DNA from: Betaproteobacteria bacterium UKL13-2
GTDB taxonomy: Bacteria > Pseudomonadota > Gammaproteobacteria > Burkholderiales > Usitatibacteraceae
DNA length: 64,000 nucleotides
Reading direction: 5' to 3'
Assembly (NCBI GenBank): GCA_001602455.1
Contig: CP012157.1
Span: 119,733-183,732, forward strand
Made by a program: the position numbers and the translations under genes. Shown in pieces: positions 50,935-58,897 of this stretch; position 1 is the stretch's first letter, and the number at the start of each line of letters is the position of its first letter. Under the pieces are notes generated by a model that worked only from the letters and a program-made list of their open reading frames with translations, was not told the DNA's origin and did not search any database.

Positions 50935-51522
50935 CTACTTAATAAATGGTGGCACGTCCTCGTATATCTCCACTTTGTATGCTTCCAGCGATGTAGGCGG
51001 AAATAGCTCAATAAAACGCACGCTGCGACTATCCGCAGAAAAAGCGACCCCTTTTTCTGGATAGACGTAATGATTAAAAGTCTTCCCAGCCCTTGATCTC
51101 AAGTTAATACCTTTTTCCACAAGATTGTCCTGCAATACTTTTGGATCCAGTTTTTCCAGTTGGTCATTTTTTCCTATGTAAAGCATTACCAACTTACCAT
51201 CCTTAAAATAGAAATACCCAGGATGAAATTTATTATTTTTAAGCAAAGTTAGTTTCGACAATTTCTCATAATTGGCATTATTATCAATATCCTTTTTTGG
51301 AATTGAAAATTTTTGAATAACTTCTTCCATTGATAAATTCATCAGAGCCAGATGCTCATCTAAATTGAACGCGGGGATTTTCATTTTCAAATTTGTTTTA
51401 GCGATATTCGGATCGGAAGGATTGGAAGGATTGGCGACGGCGATTTTGCTGATGCAGCTTATCAACACAATTAATACAAAACCTGCGATGGGAAAAAATA
51501 GTTTGCGTTCACTTATTTGCAC
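50935..51522 (-). CDS. AT-rich exported protein of unknown function
   Basis: 195 residues, not recognised. The N-terminus (LFFPIAGFVLIVLISCISK) is a signal peptide or lipoprotein signal (Cys in ISC). The mature part is lysine- and asparagine-rich (SIPKKDIDNNANYEKLSKL) with a compact second half (GYFYFKDGKLVMLYIG, HYVYPEKGVAFSADSRSVRFIELFPP). That half could be a small SmpA/OmlA-like or NTF2-like fold, but this is not shown. Codon and base use are clearly more AT-rich than all neighbours, which suggests recent acquisition. Confidence 0.65.
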   Translation of the reverse strand: MQISERKLFFPIAGFVLIVLISCISKIAVANPSNPSDPNIAKTNLKMKIPAFNLDEHLALMNLSMEEVIQKFSIPKKDIDNNANYEKLSKLTLLKNNKFHPGYFYFKDGKLVMLYIGKNDQLEKLDPKVLQDNLVEKGINLRSRAGKTFNHYVYPEKGVAFSADSRSVRFIELFPPTSLEAYKVEIYEDVPPFIK

Positions 51523-51595
51523 AGGCTTTCCCCTCGCTATTTGTCGCGCTGTTTAAGTTAAAGATATAGCAGTCGAAAGCGATGCACGGCCCACG

Positions 51596-51865
51596 TTAGG
51601 CCGGTGGCACGTATCCACTCGCTTGATCGGCCCCATCACCAAAGAAGTGCCGCATCATTTGTTCTTCTAAATACTTGCGTGCTTTTTGGTCGGCGAGGTT
51701 TAGCCGGTTCTCATTCACCAGGCGTTTCTGATCTTCCAGCCACCCCTTCCATGCGGTCTTGGAAACCTCTTCATAGATACGTTTGCCAATCGGGCCGGGG
51801 TACGGTGGATAGTCGAGGCCTTCGGCTTCGGTTTTGAGCTTGACACATTGGATCATGCGGGACAT
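51596..51865 (-). CDS. yggX: Probable Fe(II)-trafficking protein YggX
   Basis: 89 residues, full family length. [24 protein letters not shown] with the conserved Cys7, and [20 protein letters not shown] are diagnostic of YggX, which protects iron-sulfur enzymes from oxidative damage. It lies 30 bp after argA and is probably cotranscribed with it. Confidence 0.95.
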   Translation of the reverse strand: MSRMIQCVKLKTEAEGLDYPPYPGPIGKRIYEEVSKTAWKGWLEDQKRLVNENRLNLADQKARKYLEEQMMRHFFGDGADQASGYVPPA

Positions 51866-51895
51866 AGGGCTTCCTTCTTCGGGGTAGCTGACGGC

Positions 51896-53221
51896 CTACA
51901 ACGCTTTGGTATAGACCTTGGAATTGCGTTCGTGGTTGTACTTTTCGCGGTGCTCAGCCGGCAGTGCGTTAACGTCCGCCTCCGCAAAACCGCGTTCGAC
52001 AAACCATTGTGTCGTTTGTGTGGAAAGCACAAATAGGGTTTTGAAGTTACGGTCTTTGGCGCGTTTTTCAATGTGCGCGAGGATGCGTTCGCCGCGACCA
52101 CCATCACGATAAAACGGATTCACCGCAAGACAGGCGAGCTCGGCGAGCTTTTCAGCTTGGTAGGGGTTCATCGCCGCGCAACCGATGACCTCTTCTTCGT
52201 GTGCGAGCACGACAAACCGATCAATTTCTTTTTCAACGGATTCACGGGAGCGCGGCACCAAAACCCCGCGCTCGGCAAGCGGATCAATAAGAGCCATGAT
52301 GCCTTCAACGTCATGTGGCGTGGCATTGCGCAGCCTGTCAGGTGACTCCAACACAACCATCGTCCCCACCCCGTGATGGGTGAAGAGTTCGATCAGCAGC
52401 GCGCCATCGACATGCCGGCTGATGAGGTGCGCGCGCTTGACACCTTCGCGCACAGCACGAATCGCCGCTGGCAGGTAGAAGCGTATGTCTTCCGCCTGCT
52501 GGGTAGTGCCCAACAATTCTTGCGCTTCGAGCGCAGTCAATTCCCCTACAAGCTTGTTGCGTGCGTCCGTTGCGCCCATGGTCTCGGTGAGGAAAATCAG
52601 CTTCTCCGCTTTCATGGCGATGGCGACCGAGGTGGCCACATCTTCCAGCGTGAGATTGAAGATATCGCCGGTTGGCGAAAAACCAATCGGTGACAGCAAC
52701 ACCACTTCATCATCATCCAAGCGGCGCGTAATACCTTCGACATCGACCTTGCGCACTTCGCCGGTTTGCATGAAGTCCACACCGTTACGCACACCAAATG
52801 GTTTGGCCGTAATGAAGTTACCCGATGACACGCGAATATCTGCACCCGCCATCGGTGAATTCGCGAGTTCCGTCGATAGTGTGGCTTCGATTTCCATCCG
52901 CGCAATGCCGTTGGCTTCTTTGACACACTTCAGTCCATCTGCATCGGTAACGCGGCGTCCCTCGGCGTACTTTGACTGCACACCGTGTTGCTTGAGTTGG
53001 TCTTCAATCTGCGGGCGCGTGCCGTGTACCAGCACAACACGAATCTCCAGACTCACGAGCACATTGATATCGTGGGCGAGCTGCATCATATCGCCGTCGG
53101 TGAGCACCTCGCCACCAAAGGCGATGACAATCGTGCGTTCGCCAAATTCGTGGATAAACGGTGTGGCCGAGCGGAACCACTTCACAAAGGCTTCGAGTTT
53201 TTTAGTGTCGCTGCGGGCCAT
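51896..53221 (-). CDS. argA: Amino-acid N-acetyltransferase (N-acetylglutamate synthase)
   Basis: 441 residues: amino-acid-kinase-like N-terminal domain (about 1-290, FIHEFGERTIVIAFGGEVL, VLVHGTRPQIEDQL, VVLLSPIGFSPTGDIFNL) and a GNAT C-terminal domain (about 300-441, ELACLAVNPFYRDGGRGERIL, acetyl-CoA loop). This is classical ArgA, which starts arginine synthesis by acetylating glutamate. The regulatory domain is where arginine would inhibit it. Confidence 0.95.
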   Translation of the reverse strand: MARSDTKKLEAFVKWFRSATPFIHEFGERTIVIAFGGEVLTDGDMMQLAHDINVLVSLEIRVVLVHGTRPQIEDQLKQHGVQSKYAEGRRVTDADGLKCVKEANGIARMEIEATLSTELANSPMAGADIRVSSGNFITAKPFGVRNGVDFMQTGEVRKVDVEGITRRLDDDEVVLLSPIGFSPTGDIFNLTLEDVATSVAIAMKAEKLIFLTETMGATDARNKLVGELTALEAQELLGTTQQAEDIRFYLPAAIRAVREGVKRAHLISRHVDGALLIELFTHHGVGTMVVLESPDRLRNATPHDVEGIMALIDPLAERGVLVPRSRESVEKEIDRFVVLAHEEEVIGCAAMNPYQAEKLAELACLAVNPFYRDGGRGERILAHIEKRAKDRNFKTLFVLSTQTTQWFVERGFAEADVNALPAEHREKYNHERNSKVYTKAL

Positions 53222-53338
53222 AAAAAAGTTCGGACAAAAGTAAACGTCTATTTTTGTCCGCTTTAGTCAGTGAACACCGGTGGCAACGCCACACGCTGTT
53301 CGAGTCAAAAACCGGAAATTACGAATTGCGAAATTCTA

Positions 53339-54142
53339 TCAGCGAAGGTCGCCCAATATGGCTTGAATCGCAGCAAGCGCAGCGAGCCCAGCCGTCTCGG
53401 TGCGCAACGTGCGTGGGCCGAAGGTGACTTTGGTGGCGCCCTGTGCGATTGCTTGGTCGATTTCTTGGTCGGTAAATCCACCCTCCGGGCCAATCAGCAG
53501 GGCAAGTGGCACACCGGGCGCTTGTGCTACTTGTGCTACCTGTGTTCCCTGTACTGCCTGTACTGCCTGTGCTGCCCAACTCGAAAGTGATATCCCCCCT
53601 TGCGGGTGCAAGATGGCCGTGCGCCGCCCTTGCTCGCCGGTCTTGGCGAGCGCGCCTTCAAGCGACTGGACATCGGAAACGCTCGGCACGCGGTTACGCC
53701 CGCACTGCTCACAAGCCGATATTGCCACCGCATTCCAATGCGCCACACGTTTCTCTGCACGCTCAGCATCTAACTTCAACGTCGCCCTCGCCGCCCGCAG
53801 CGGCACGATTTCGGCGGCACCGAGTTCCACCGCTTTTTGTACGATCAAGTCCATCTTGTCACCGACGGCCAGCGCTTGGATGAGCGAAACATCAATCGGT
53901 GATTCAGCCGAGCGCGTGCGCCACATCGAGATTTCGACCGCCACCGACTTTTTATCGATAGCGGTGATAACCGCCGCTGCTTCTCCTCGCGGCTCAACTG
54001 CTGCGCCGTCGAACAGCGTCAGCGCATCCCCCACCGATAAACGCCGCACACGAACATGCTGCGCAGCCGCAGCGTCGAGTGTGTAGATCGCCGGGAAATT
54101 GGCGCGTGGCAATGGCGCAGAAGAAAAAAAACGTGGCGGCAT
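53339..54142 (-). CDS. rsmE: 16S rRNA m3U1498 methyltransferase
   Basis: 267 residues from ATG 54142 (the conserved start MPPRFFSSAPL); the frame is open upstream. PUA-like N-terminal domain (about 1-75, HVRVRRLSVGDALTLFDG) and SPOUT methyltransferase domain with the knot motifs LLIGPEGGFTDQEID and FGPRTLRTETAGLAAL. It methylates U1498 of 16S rRNA. An insertion at about 190-212 is a low-complexity AQAVQAVQGTQVAQVAQ stretch encoded by a 9-bp tandem repeat (53520-53577), just before the first knot motif. Confidence 0.93.
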   Translation of the reverse strand: MPPRFFSSAPLPRANFPAIYTLDAAAAQHVRVRRLSVGDALTLFDGAAVEPRGEAAAVITAIDKKSVAVEISMWRTRSAESPIDVSLIQALAVGDKMDLIVQKAVELGAAEIVPLRAARATLKLDAERAEKRVAHWNAVAISACEQCGRNRVPSVSDVQSLEGALAKTGEQGRRTAILHPQGGISLSSWAAQAVQAVQGTQVAQVAQAPGVPLALLIGPEGGFTDQEIDQAIAQGATKVTFGPRTLRTETAGLAALAAIQAILGDLR

Positions 54143-54187
54143 ATCGTGACAGTCGAAACTCGGGCTGGCGAGTATCATAGCGCCTCC

Positions 54188-55093
54188 ATGCCCCCGCTTC
54201 ACAATTCCGCACAAACTCACCTTCCGACGCCATCGCCGGCCGAAATGCCGTCAAACCCCGCGTCAATGCTGGGGTTTGCGCTTTCGTCTTTGATTGAACC
54301 GACTGCACTTTTAGTACGCGAGGTATCGGCAAGCGAATTGATGCCACGCTTTCGGCGCGTCGCAGCAGAGAAAAAACACGACGGCACGGTGGTGACGGAG
54401 GCGGATCGCGCCGTTGAGGCTGCGCTAGCAGCCGCCTTGCCCGCAATTTTCAATTGTCAGGTGCTCGGCGAGGAGATGGATCCAATCGAGCAACGCCGCA
54501 TTTGGCAGGATGCCGATTGGTTCTGGTGTGTTGACCCCGTGGATGGCACGGCCAATTTTGCCGCTGGCAGAAAATACTTTGGTATCTCGGTGGCGCTGAT
54601 GCATCGGCGACGTAGCGTATTTGGTTTGGTTTACGATCCGAACCTAGATGAACTCTTCTTCGCAACCCACAACGGCGGCGCAACGGTCGTTGAAAAATCG
54701 GGCGCATCACACAAACTAAAACCGCAGCCCACTGTGAGCCTCGGCGAAGCGCGACTTGAAATCGGCCGCTTCAAACGACTCGGCCGACTACAATCCGCAT
54801 TGCGCGCACATATCCCATGCCGCAAGGTTGGGCAAAGTGGCGCATCCGTTCTGCAGTGGTGTCATCTTGCGGCGGGGCGAGTCGATATTTTTCTGCATGC
54901 GGGCGAACGACCGTGGGACTACGCCGCCGGGGCACTGATCCTCGAAGAAGCAGGCGGGCGCATCGCCACCTTGAACCACGATGACTACTGGCGTACCCAC
55001 GACGCGAATGCCATGTGGGAACAATCCGTCATCGCCGCACGGCATCCAGCGCTATTTGATGAATGGAAACGCTGGGTACGGATGCATTACTAA
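54188..55093 (+). CDS. Inositol monophosphatase family protein
   Basis: 301 residues from ATG 54188; ATGs at 54245 and 54266 are alternatives, since the first 25 residues are not conserved. All IMPase metal motifs are present: GEEMD, VDPVDGTANFAAG and WDYAAGALILEEAGG. Substrates in this family include inositol-1-phosphate, histidinol phosphate and PAP; the sequence does not decide. It diverges from rsmE with 45 bp between starts. Its end overlaps the DUF350 gene by 4 bp. Confidence 0.88.
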   Translation: MPPLHNSAQTHLPTPSPAEMPSNPASMLGFALSSLIEPTALLVREVSASELMPRFRRVAAEKKHDGTVVTEADRAVEAALAAALPAIFNCQVLGEEMDPIEQRRIWQDADWFWCVDPVDGTANFAAGRKYFGISVALMHRRRSVFGLVYDPNLDELFFATHNGGATVVEKSGASHKLKPQPTVSLGEARLEIGRFKRLGRLQSALRAHIPCRKVGQSGASVLQWCHLAAGRVDIFLHAGERPWDYAAGALILEEAGGRIATLNHDDYWRTHDANAMWEQSVIAARHPALFDEWKRWVRMHY

Positions 55094-55506
55094 TAACTCA
55101 TCGCTGCCGCATTCAGCATCCCCGCAGCCACTGAAATCGCGCCCAAGAAAACCCCCGAGGCTTGCTTGCCAGCAGGGATGTCGTGAACGATATTCGGCAG
55201 CGCGATACGTGCAACGATGAAGACGATCAGTTGTACCGCCAGCGCAATCGTGCACCAGACCCCAAGATCAATCAGGTTGACACTGTTTTGTACTGCCGAA
55301 GAAAGTGGTAGCACCATGCCGATGATGGTGCCGGAGAGGCTGAAGGCAGCCGCCATGTTGCCGTCACGAATAAGCGCAATTTCGCGATACGGGGTGATCC
55401 GCACATAGATCGCCACAAATACCGCGAGTAGAACTGCCGCAATGCCAAGATAGACCAGAAAGTCATCGAATCCTGCAAACGATTCCATCAACTGATAACG
55501 CGCCAT
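55090..55506 (-). CDS. DUF350 membrane protein (YjfL-like)
   Basis: 138 residues with four membrane helices in two similar halves (YLGIAAVLLAVFVAIYVRITPY and VWCTIALAVQLIVFIVARIAL, each followed by a second helix). It matches DUF350/YjfL, an inner-membrane family of unknown function often encoded with glutathionylspermidine-synthase-like proteins, as here. It is the last gene of the speD-speE-DUF1190-ATP-grasp-DUF350 series, 28 bp after the ATP-grasp gene. Confidence 0.85.
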   Translation of the reverse strand: MARYQLMESFAGFDDFLVYLGIAAVLLAVFVAIYVRITPYREIALIRDGNMAAAFSLSGTIIGMVLPLSSAVQNSVNLIDLGVWCTIALAVQLIVFIVARIALPNIVHDIPAGKQASGVFLGAISVAAGMLNAAAMSY

Positions 55507-55534
55507 AACAACTCCTAAGCATTCAAAAATTCAT

Positions 55535-56674
55535 TCAGACGAAATAATGCGGCAAAAATCGGCTGGTGTTTTTGGTAATCGGCGACTCGTCTTCACGAAT
55601 GCCGATACCCGCCGCTTCGTCGCCGATGATCCAGCTACCGACGACCATGTAGTTGTCCTTGCCATTAGCCGTAAAGTTGGGGAGCGGATGATAGGCCTGA
55701 TAAACAAACCCTTCTTCGCCATACTCGCCGCCAGTCGCCACCTCACCACTTGTGGCGTGAATGTTGATATTCGCTCCCTCGCGTGACAGTAACGGCTTCT
55801 TCACGTAGTCGCTTGCAAACTTTTGCGGCGTAAAAAATGCAGGCAGCAGATTGGGGTGATCCGGGTACATCTCCCACAAGATCGGAAGAATCGCTTTGTT
55901 CGACAACAACATTTTCCACGCCGGTTCAATGAACCGTGTGCTTGCCGTCTCGATATTGCGCCCAAACGCTTCGCGCGCCATCCACTCCCACGGATAAAAC
56001 TTGAACAAGGCCGCGATCGCATTATCTTGGTCATCGACAAACCGTTTACCGACTGCGTCCCAGCCAAGCTGATTGATGTCGATGAAGTGCGGGATGAGTC
56101 CCGCCTGTGTTGCGACGTCACACATGTAATCAAGATTGCCAACATCCTCCTCGCTTTCACCAGCACACGCCATGTGGATGCTTTTGATTCCTGCTTCAGC
56201 CGAAATCTCTTGCCACCGCGTGATGAGCCGTTCGTGAATGCTGTTGAACTGGTCGGCACCCTGCTTCACATCCTGCAACCAATACCACTGTGCAACACTC
56301 GCTTCGATCAATGAGGTTGGTGTGTCGGCGTTGTATTCGAGCATCTTCGGCAGGCTCTTGCCGTCCCATGACAAATCGAACCGACCGAACAAGGTGGGCT
56401 CGTCGTTGTTCCACGAATTCACCACCACTGGCACAAACTCTGGCGGTATCGCGAACTGGTCAAATAGTTCACGGTCGATCACGCGCTGCGCGGCATCGAT
56501 ACACATCTGGTGCAATTCATTGGTCACCGACTCGAGCATATCGACTTCACCTGTGGTCAGGCGATAACAGGCGCGTTCGTCCCAGTAGATCCCATCAATG
56601 GAATGAAAAGAAAAGCCCACCTCCTCCATTTTTTGAGGCCAGTCGGGTCGAGGGATCAAGAGTTCGCGTTGCAT
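55535..56674 (-). CDS. Glutathionylspermidine synthase-like ATP-grasp protein (YgiC/YjfC family)
   Basis: 379 residues, the length of the YgiC/YjfC family, which is the ATP-grasp amide-ligase half of Gsp synthetase without the amidase. Conserved parts are YRLTTGEVDMLESVTNELH, PTLFGRFDLSWDGKSLPKMLEYNADTPTS, FFTPQKFASDYVKKPLLSREGANI and the C-terminal VVGSWIIGDEAAGIGIRED. It probably joins an amine (a polyamine, given speD-speE upstream) to a carboxylate. The start is uncertain: a second copy of the first 16 codons lies at 56773-56821, with a 146-bp duplication between, and no good ribosome-binding site precedes 56674. Confidence 0.85.
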   Translation of the reverse strand: MQRELLIPRPDWPQKMEEVGFSFHSIDGIYWDERACYRLTTGEVDMLESVTNELHQMCIDAAQRVIDRELFDQFAIPPEFVPVVVNSWNNDEPTLFGRFDLSWDGKSLPKMLEYNADTPTSLIEASVAQWYWLQDVKQGADQFNSIHERLITRWQEISAEAGIKSIHMACAGESEEDVGNLDYMCDVATQAGLIPHFIDINQLGWDAVGKRFVDDQDNAIAALFKFYPWEWMAREAFGRNIETASTRFIEPAWKMLLSNKAILPILWEMYPDHPNLLPAFFTPQKFASDYVKKPLLSREGANINIHATSGEVATGGEYGEEGFVYQAYHPLPNFTANGKDNYMVVGSWIIGDEAAGIGIREDESPITKNTSRFLPHYFV

Positions 56675-56698
56675 GGGTAGTGGTTGCGGGCTTTTCTT

Positions 56699-56821
56699 TC
56701 AGTGCAGGCTAACTTTGGGCGCGCCCAAAGTTAAGACCGCGAGGTCGGCCGAAACTAAATGCGCGTTACCCTCCATTTTTTGAGGCCAGTCGGGTCGAGG
56801 GATTAAATTTTCACGCATCAT
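56699..56821 (-). pseudogene. Duplicated 5' end of the ATP-grasp gene (40 codons)
   Basis: Reads MMRENLIPRPDWPQKMEGNA then unrelated residues to a stop. The segment RPDWPQKME matches the N-terminus of the intact gene at 56674, and 33 bp are identical at DNA level (56627 and 56773 regions). Its ATG overlaps the stop of the GNAT remnant (ATGA), which suggests this was the original start of the ATP-grasp gene before a rearrangement. Confidence 0.65.
56710..56733. repeat. Perfect 24-bp palindrome
   Basis: TAACTTTGGGCG at 56710-56721 is followed directly by its exact reverse complement, with no spacer. It lies inside the duplicated segment upstream of the ATP-grasp gene. It could be an operator, a hairpin or a scar of the rearrangement; the T-run needed for a terminator is absent. 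Confidence 0.75.
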
Positions 56822-56982
56822 GTGGCCTTACCGTCACTTGTGCATAAACGACCGGGATCTTCCTCATCAATCGGCATCACGTAACCAACAGAGGCACCGT
56901 TTTCAACCGCATCACGCAAAAGCCCTGCAAGCGCTCGCACGTCATCCGCCTCAAACGACGATAACTTTTCGACCACTGTCAT
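56818..56982 (-). pseudogene. GNAT acetyltransferase N-terminal remnant
   Basis: 54 codons starting with an ATG that overlaps the DUF1190 stop (ATGA). The sequence VRALAGLLRDAVENGASVGY is characteristic of the start of a GNAT-family acetyltransferase, but the frame ends at once instead of continuing for about 140 residues with the acetyl-CoA site. This is probably a truncated gene left within the operon; a real 54-residue peptide cannot be excluded. Confidence 0.6.
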
Positions 56983-57368
56983 CCGCCCCTGCTCGACGCC
57001 GATTTCCCGCTGGCGCCAAATCCCCCGCGCGAGGTGCTGGAGCTAGAGCCAATCGTTTTTCCCATGCGTGAAGGTGATGCTGCACTACCCCTGTAAATAT
57101 AGGGTCGGCCATAGTAGGCGGTACCCGCACGCGAGTGCGGATGATCGTACGCGGGCTCGCAGTCAGCGGGCGAATTGCCCCAGTCGGCAAGACAATCTTC
57201 CTTACTCGCATAAACATCGCGACGCAATTCTTCCTTGGCGCAACCTGCGAGACCGGCCATGGCCGCGGCACCGATCACCACCAGCGAGACGGTGATGCTG
57301 GATTTTCGAACGCGAGGCAGGCGTGGCGACGCCGACTCAGCAGCGGGGGGCAGAATAGATTTTTTCAT
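56979..57368 (-). CDS. DUF1190 (YgiB-like) lipoprotein
   Basis: 129 residues. A basic N-terminus, hydrophobic signal and lipobox GLAGC (Cys43) indicate a lipoprotein. The mature start EELRRDVYASKEDCLADWG resembles YgiB/DUF1190, with a second Cys in SPADCEPAYD. The C-terminal 45 residues are Ser/Gly/Arg-rich (SSSSTSRGGFGASGKSASS). YgiB-YgiC pairs are common; here the YgiC-like partner follows after a GNAT remnant. It starts 18 bp after speE. Confidence 0.78.
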   Translation of the reverse strand: MKKSILPPAAESASPRLPRVRKSSITVSLVVIGAAAMAGLAGCAKEELRRDVYASKEDCLADWGNSPADCEPAYDHPHSRAGTAYYGRPYIYRGSAASPSRMGKTIGSSSSTSRGGFGASGKSASSRGG

Positions 57369-57386
57369 TTCTCTAAATATACCGCG

Positions 57387-58235
57387 TCAGCGGACAAGTG
57401 GTTTGATGTATTCGGGCAAAGCGATGACGGCGTGGTGTATCTGAGGGTTGTAGAACTTTCGCTCCGCAACACCACGGCTCGCAAGCCGCGCCTGCAGTGT
57501 CGCCGTATCGACGCGGCCAATATCGAGCACGTCTGAAGCGACGGCGAAGCCCCAAGTGGCACCGTACGTAGGCACATGAACAAAGTAAGGCGTCACAACT
57601 GAAAATTGGCTCTTAAGTGTCTGGACCGTACAGGCCACACGATCCGGATGTGAAAACGGCGAGCCCAAGTGCAACACAAGCGCACCCCCATCGGCTAATT
57701 TCGTGCGGCAGTTGGCAAAAAATTCCGGCGCGTACAGCGCCGTTGCCGCGCCGGTCGGGTCGGTCAGATCGAGGTAAATCAGGTCGAAGTATGTTTGCAC
57801 TGCCTTGATAAATTGCACCCCGTCGGCGATGGTGACCGCCAATCGCGGGGCTTCGAACACGCCGCGATGAATTGTCGGTAGATACAACTTGGACATATCG
57901 ATGACAGCCCGATCTAACTCGCACAACCGACAGTGTTCGATGGGGTGCTTGAGTAGCTCTTCGGCCGCCCCGCCGTCACCGCCGCCAATGATGAGCGCGT
58001 GTTGCGGGTTCGGATGTGCCGTGGCAGCGGGGTGAATCAGGCTCTCGTGATAAAAAAACTCATCGCGTTCCGATGTCATGTTGACGCCATCGATCCGCAT
58101 AAGTCGGCCTAGATCAGCCGTGTCGAAGACTTCAATACGCTGATACTGAGACTGTTGTGACGCGATACATCGCTCGGCATCAAAGTAGACACCTGATGTT
58201 GCGGTTAAAGATTCGTTGAGGTGCGTTTTACTCAT
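57387..58235 (-). CDS. speE: Spermidine synthase (polyamine aminopropyltransferase)
   Basis: 282 residues. ALIIGGGDGGAAEELLKH (binding of decarboxylated S-adenosylmethionine), YFDLIYLDLTDPTGAATALY (catalytic Asp region) and the N-terminal SQYQRIEVFDT strand are typical. It transfers an aminopropyl group to putrescine. It is 69 bp downstream of speD on the same strand, so the two steps of spermidine synthesis are encoded together. Confidence 0.94.
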   Translation of the reverse strand: MSKTHLNESLTATSGVYFDAERCIASQQSQYQRIEVFDTADLGRLMRIDGVNMTSERDEFFYHESLIHPAATAHPNPQHALIIGGGDGGAAEELLKHPIEHCRLCELDRAVIDMSKLYLPTIHRGVFEAPRLAVTIADGVQFIKAVQTYFDLIYLDLTDPTGAATALYAPEFFANCRTKLADGGALVLHLGSPFSHPDRVACTVQTLKSQFSVVTPYFVHVPTYGATWGFAVASDVLDIGRVDTATLQARLASRGVAERKFYNPQIHHAVIALPEYIKPLVR

Positions 58236-58289
58236 GCGCTTGGCTCACCGATTGGGCGACTCGCCGATGCATCTTTTGACAAATGACTG

Positions 58290-58315
58290 ATTAACCTGGA
58301 CATTTCATGGCAGCG
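58290..58315 (+). repeat. Partial terminal repeat of MITE-like family II
   Basis: AACCTGGACATTTCATGGCAGCGCG resembles the family II left end (AGCCTGAACATTTCATGG...GCGCG). It overlaps the stop region of speD. No second end was found. Confidence 0.4.
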
Positions 58316-58718
58316 CGATTGTCGGCGCCTCATCGGCAACCGGTACGTCTTTGCCACGCCAGACACGCTCGACCATGATGTCGCCCGGACGAATCACGCG
58401 CACCAATTCTGCGTACAACGCTTCGGCTTTGTCGCTGTTATCGCCCGTGACATTGCAGACATAGATATCCAGCGTCGCACCATCCCGCTCAGGCCAGGTA
58501 TGAACCGCGAGGTGGGACTCCGCGAGAACCAGCGCACCCGTGGCACCACCGGCTTGCGTGGCGTCGAAGCCGTTGAACTGATAAAAATGGTCGCCGAGCA
58601 CGGTCAGACCCGCCCCCTCTGAGGCGCGTATACAAAGTTGCCGCAGCGCTTTGGCCGAAACCATGTATTTGCCCTTGGGGCAGTGATAAAAATCCGCAAA
58701 GATATGCAGGCCGCGCAT
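58305..58718 (-). CDS. speD: S-adenosylmethionine decarboxylase proenzyme (bacterial short form)
   Basis: 137 residues from ATG 58718, which has GGAG 8 bp upstream. The self-cleavage site, with the Ser that becomes the pyruvoyl group, is in VLAESHLAVHTWPE, and the downstream LDIYVCNV holds the catalytic Cys region. It makes the aminopropyl donor used by SpeE. A short C-terminal extension follows VWRGKDV. The upstream in-frame ATG at 58763 adds non-conserved residues. Confidence 0.92.
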   Translation of the reverse strand: MRGLHIFADFYHCPKGKYMVSAKALRQLCIRASEGAGLTVLGDHFYQFNGFDATQAGGATGALVLAESHLAVHTWPERDGATLDIYVCNVTGDNSDKAEALYAELVRVIRPGDIMVERVWRGKDVPVADEAPTIALP

Positions 58719-58897
58719 GAATAGCTCCAAAAGTGTTGGTGGGACTGAAAGGCGCGCCAACAACTGGTGCGGGTGGGCAAAAATGGGGACGGAAGGGGAT
58801 GACAGCTAAATTATAATTGCGGCAGTAGCAGGCGACTTCGATTCTTTGCACGCCAGCCCTTCCTCCAGCCCCCTTTCTTCGCGTTTCCTCGATCCTC

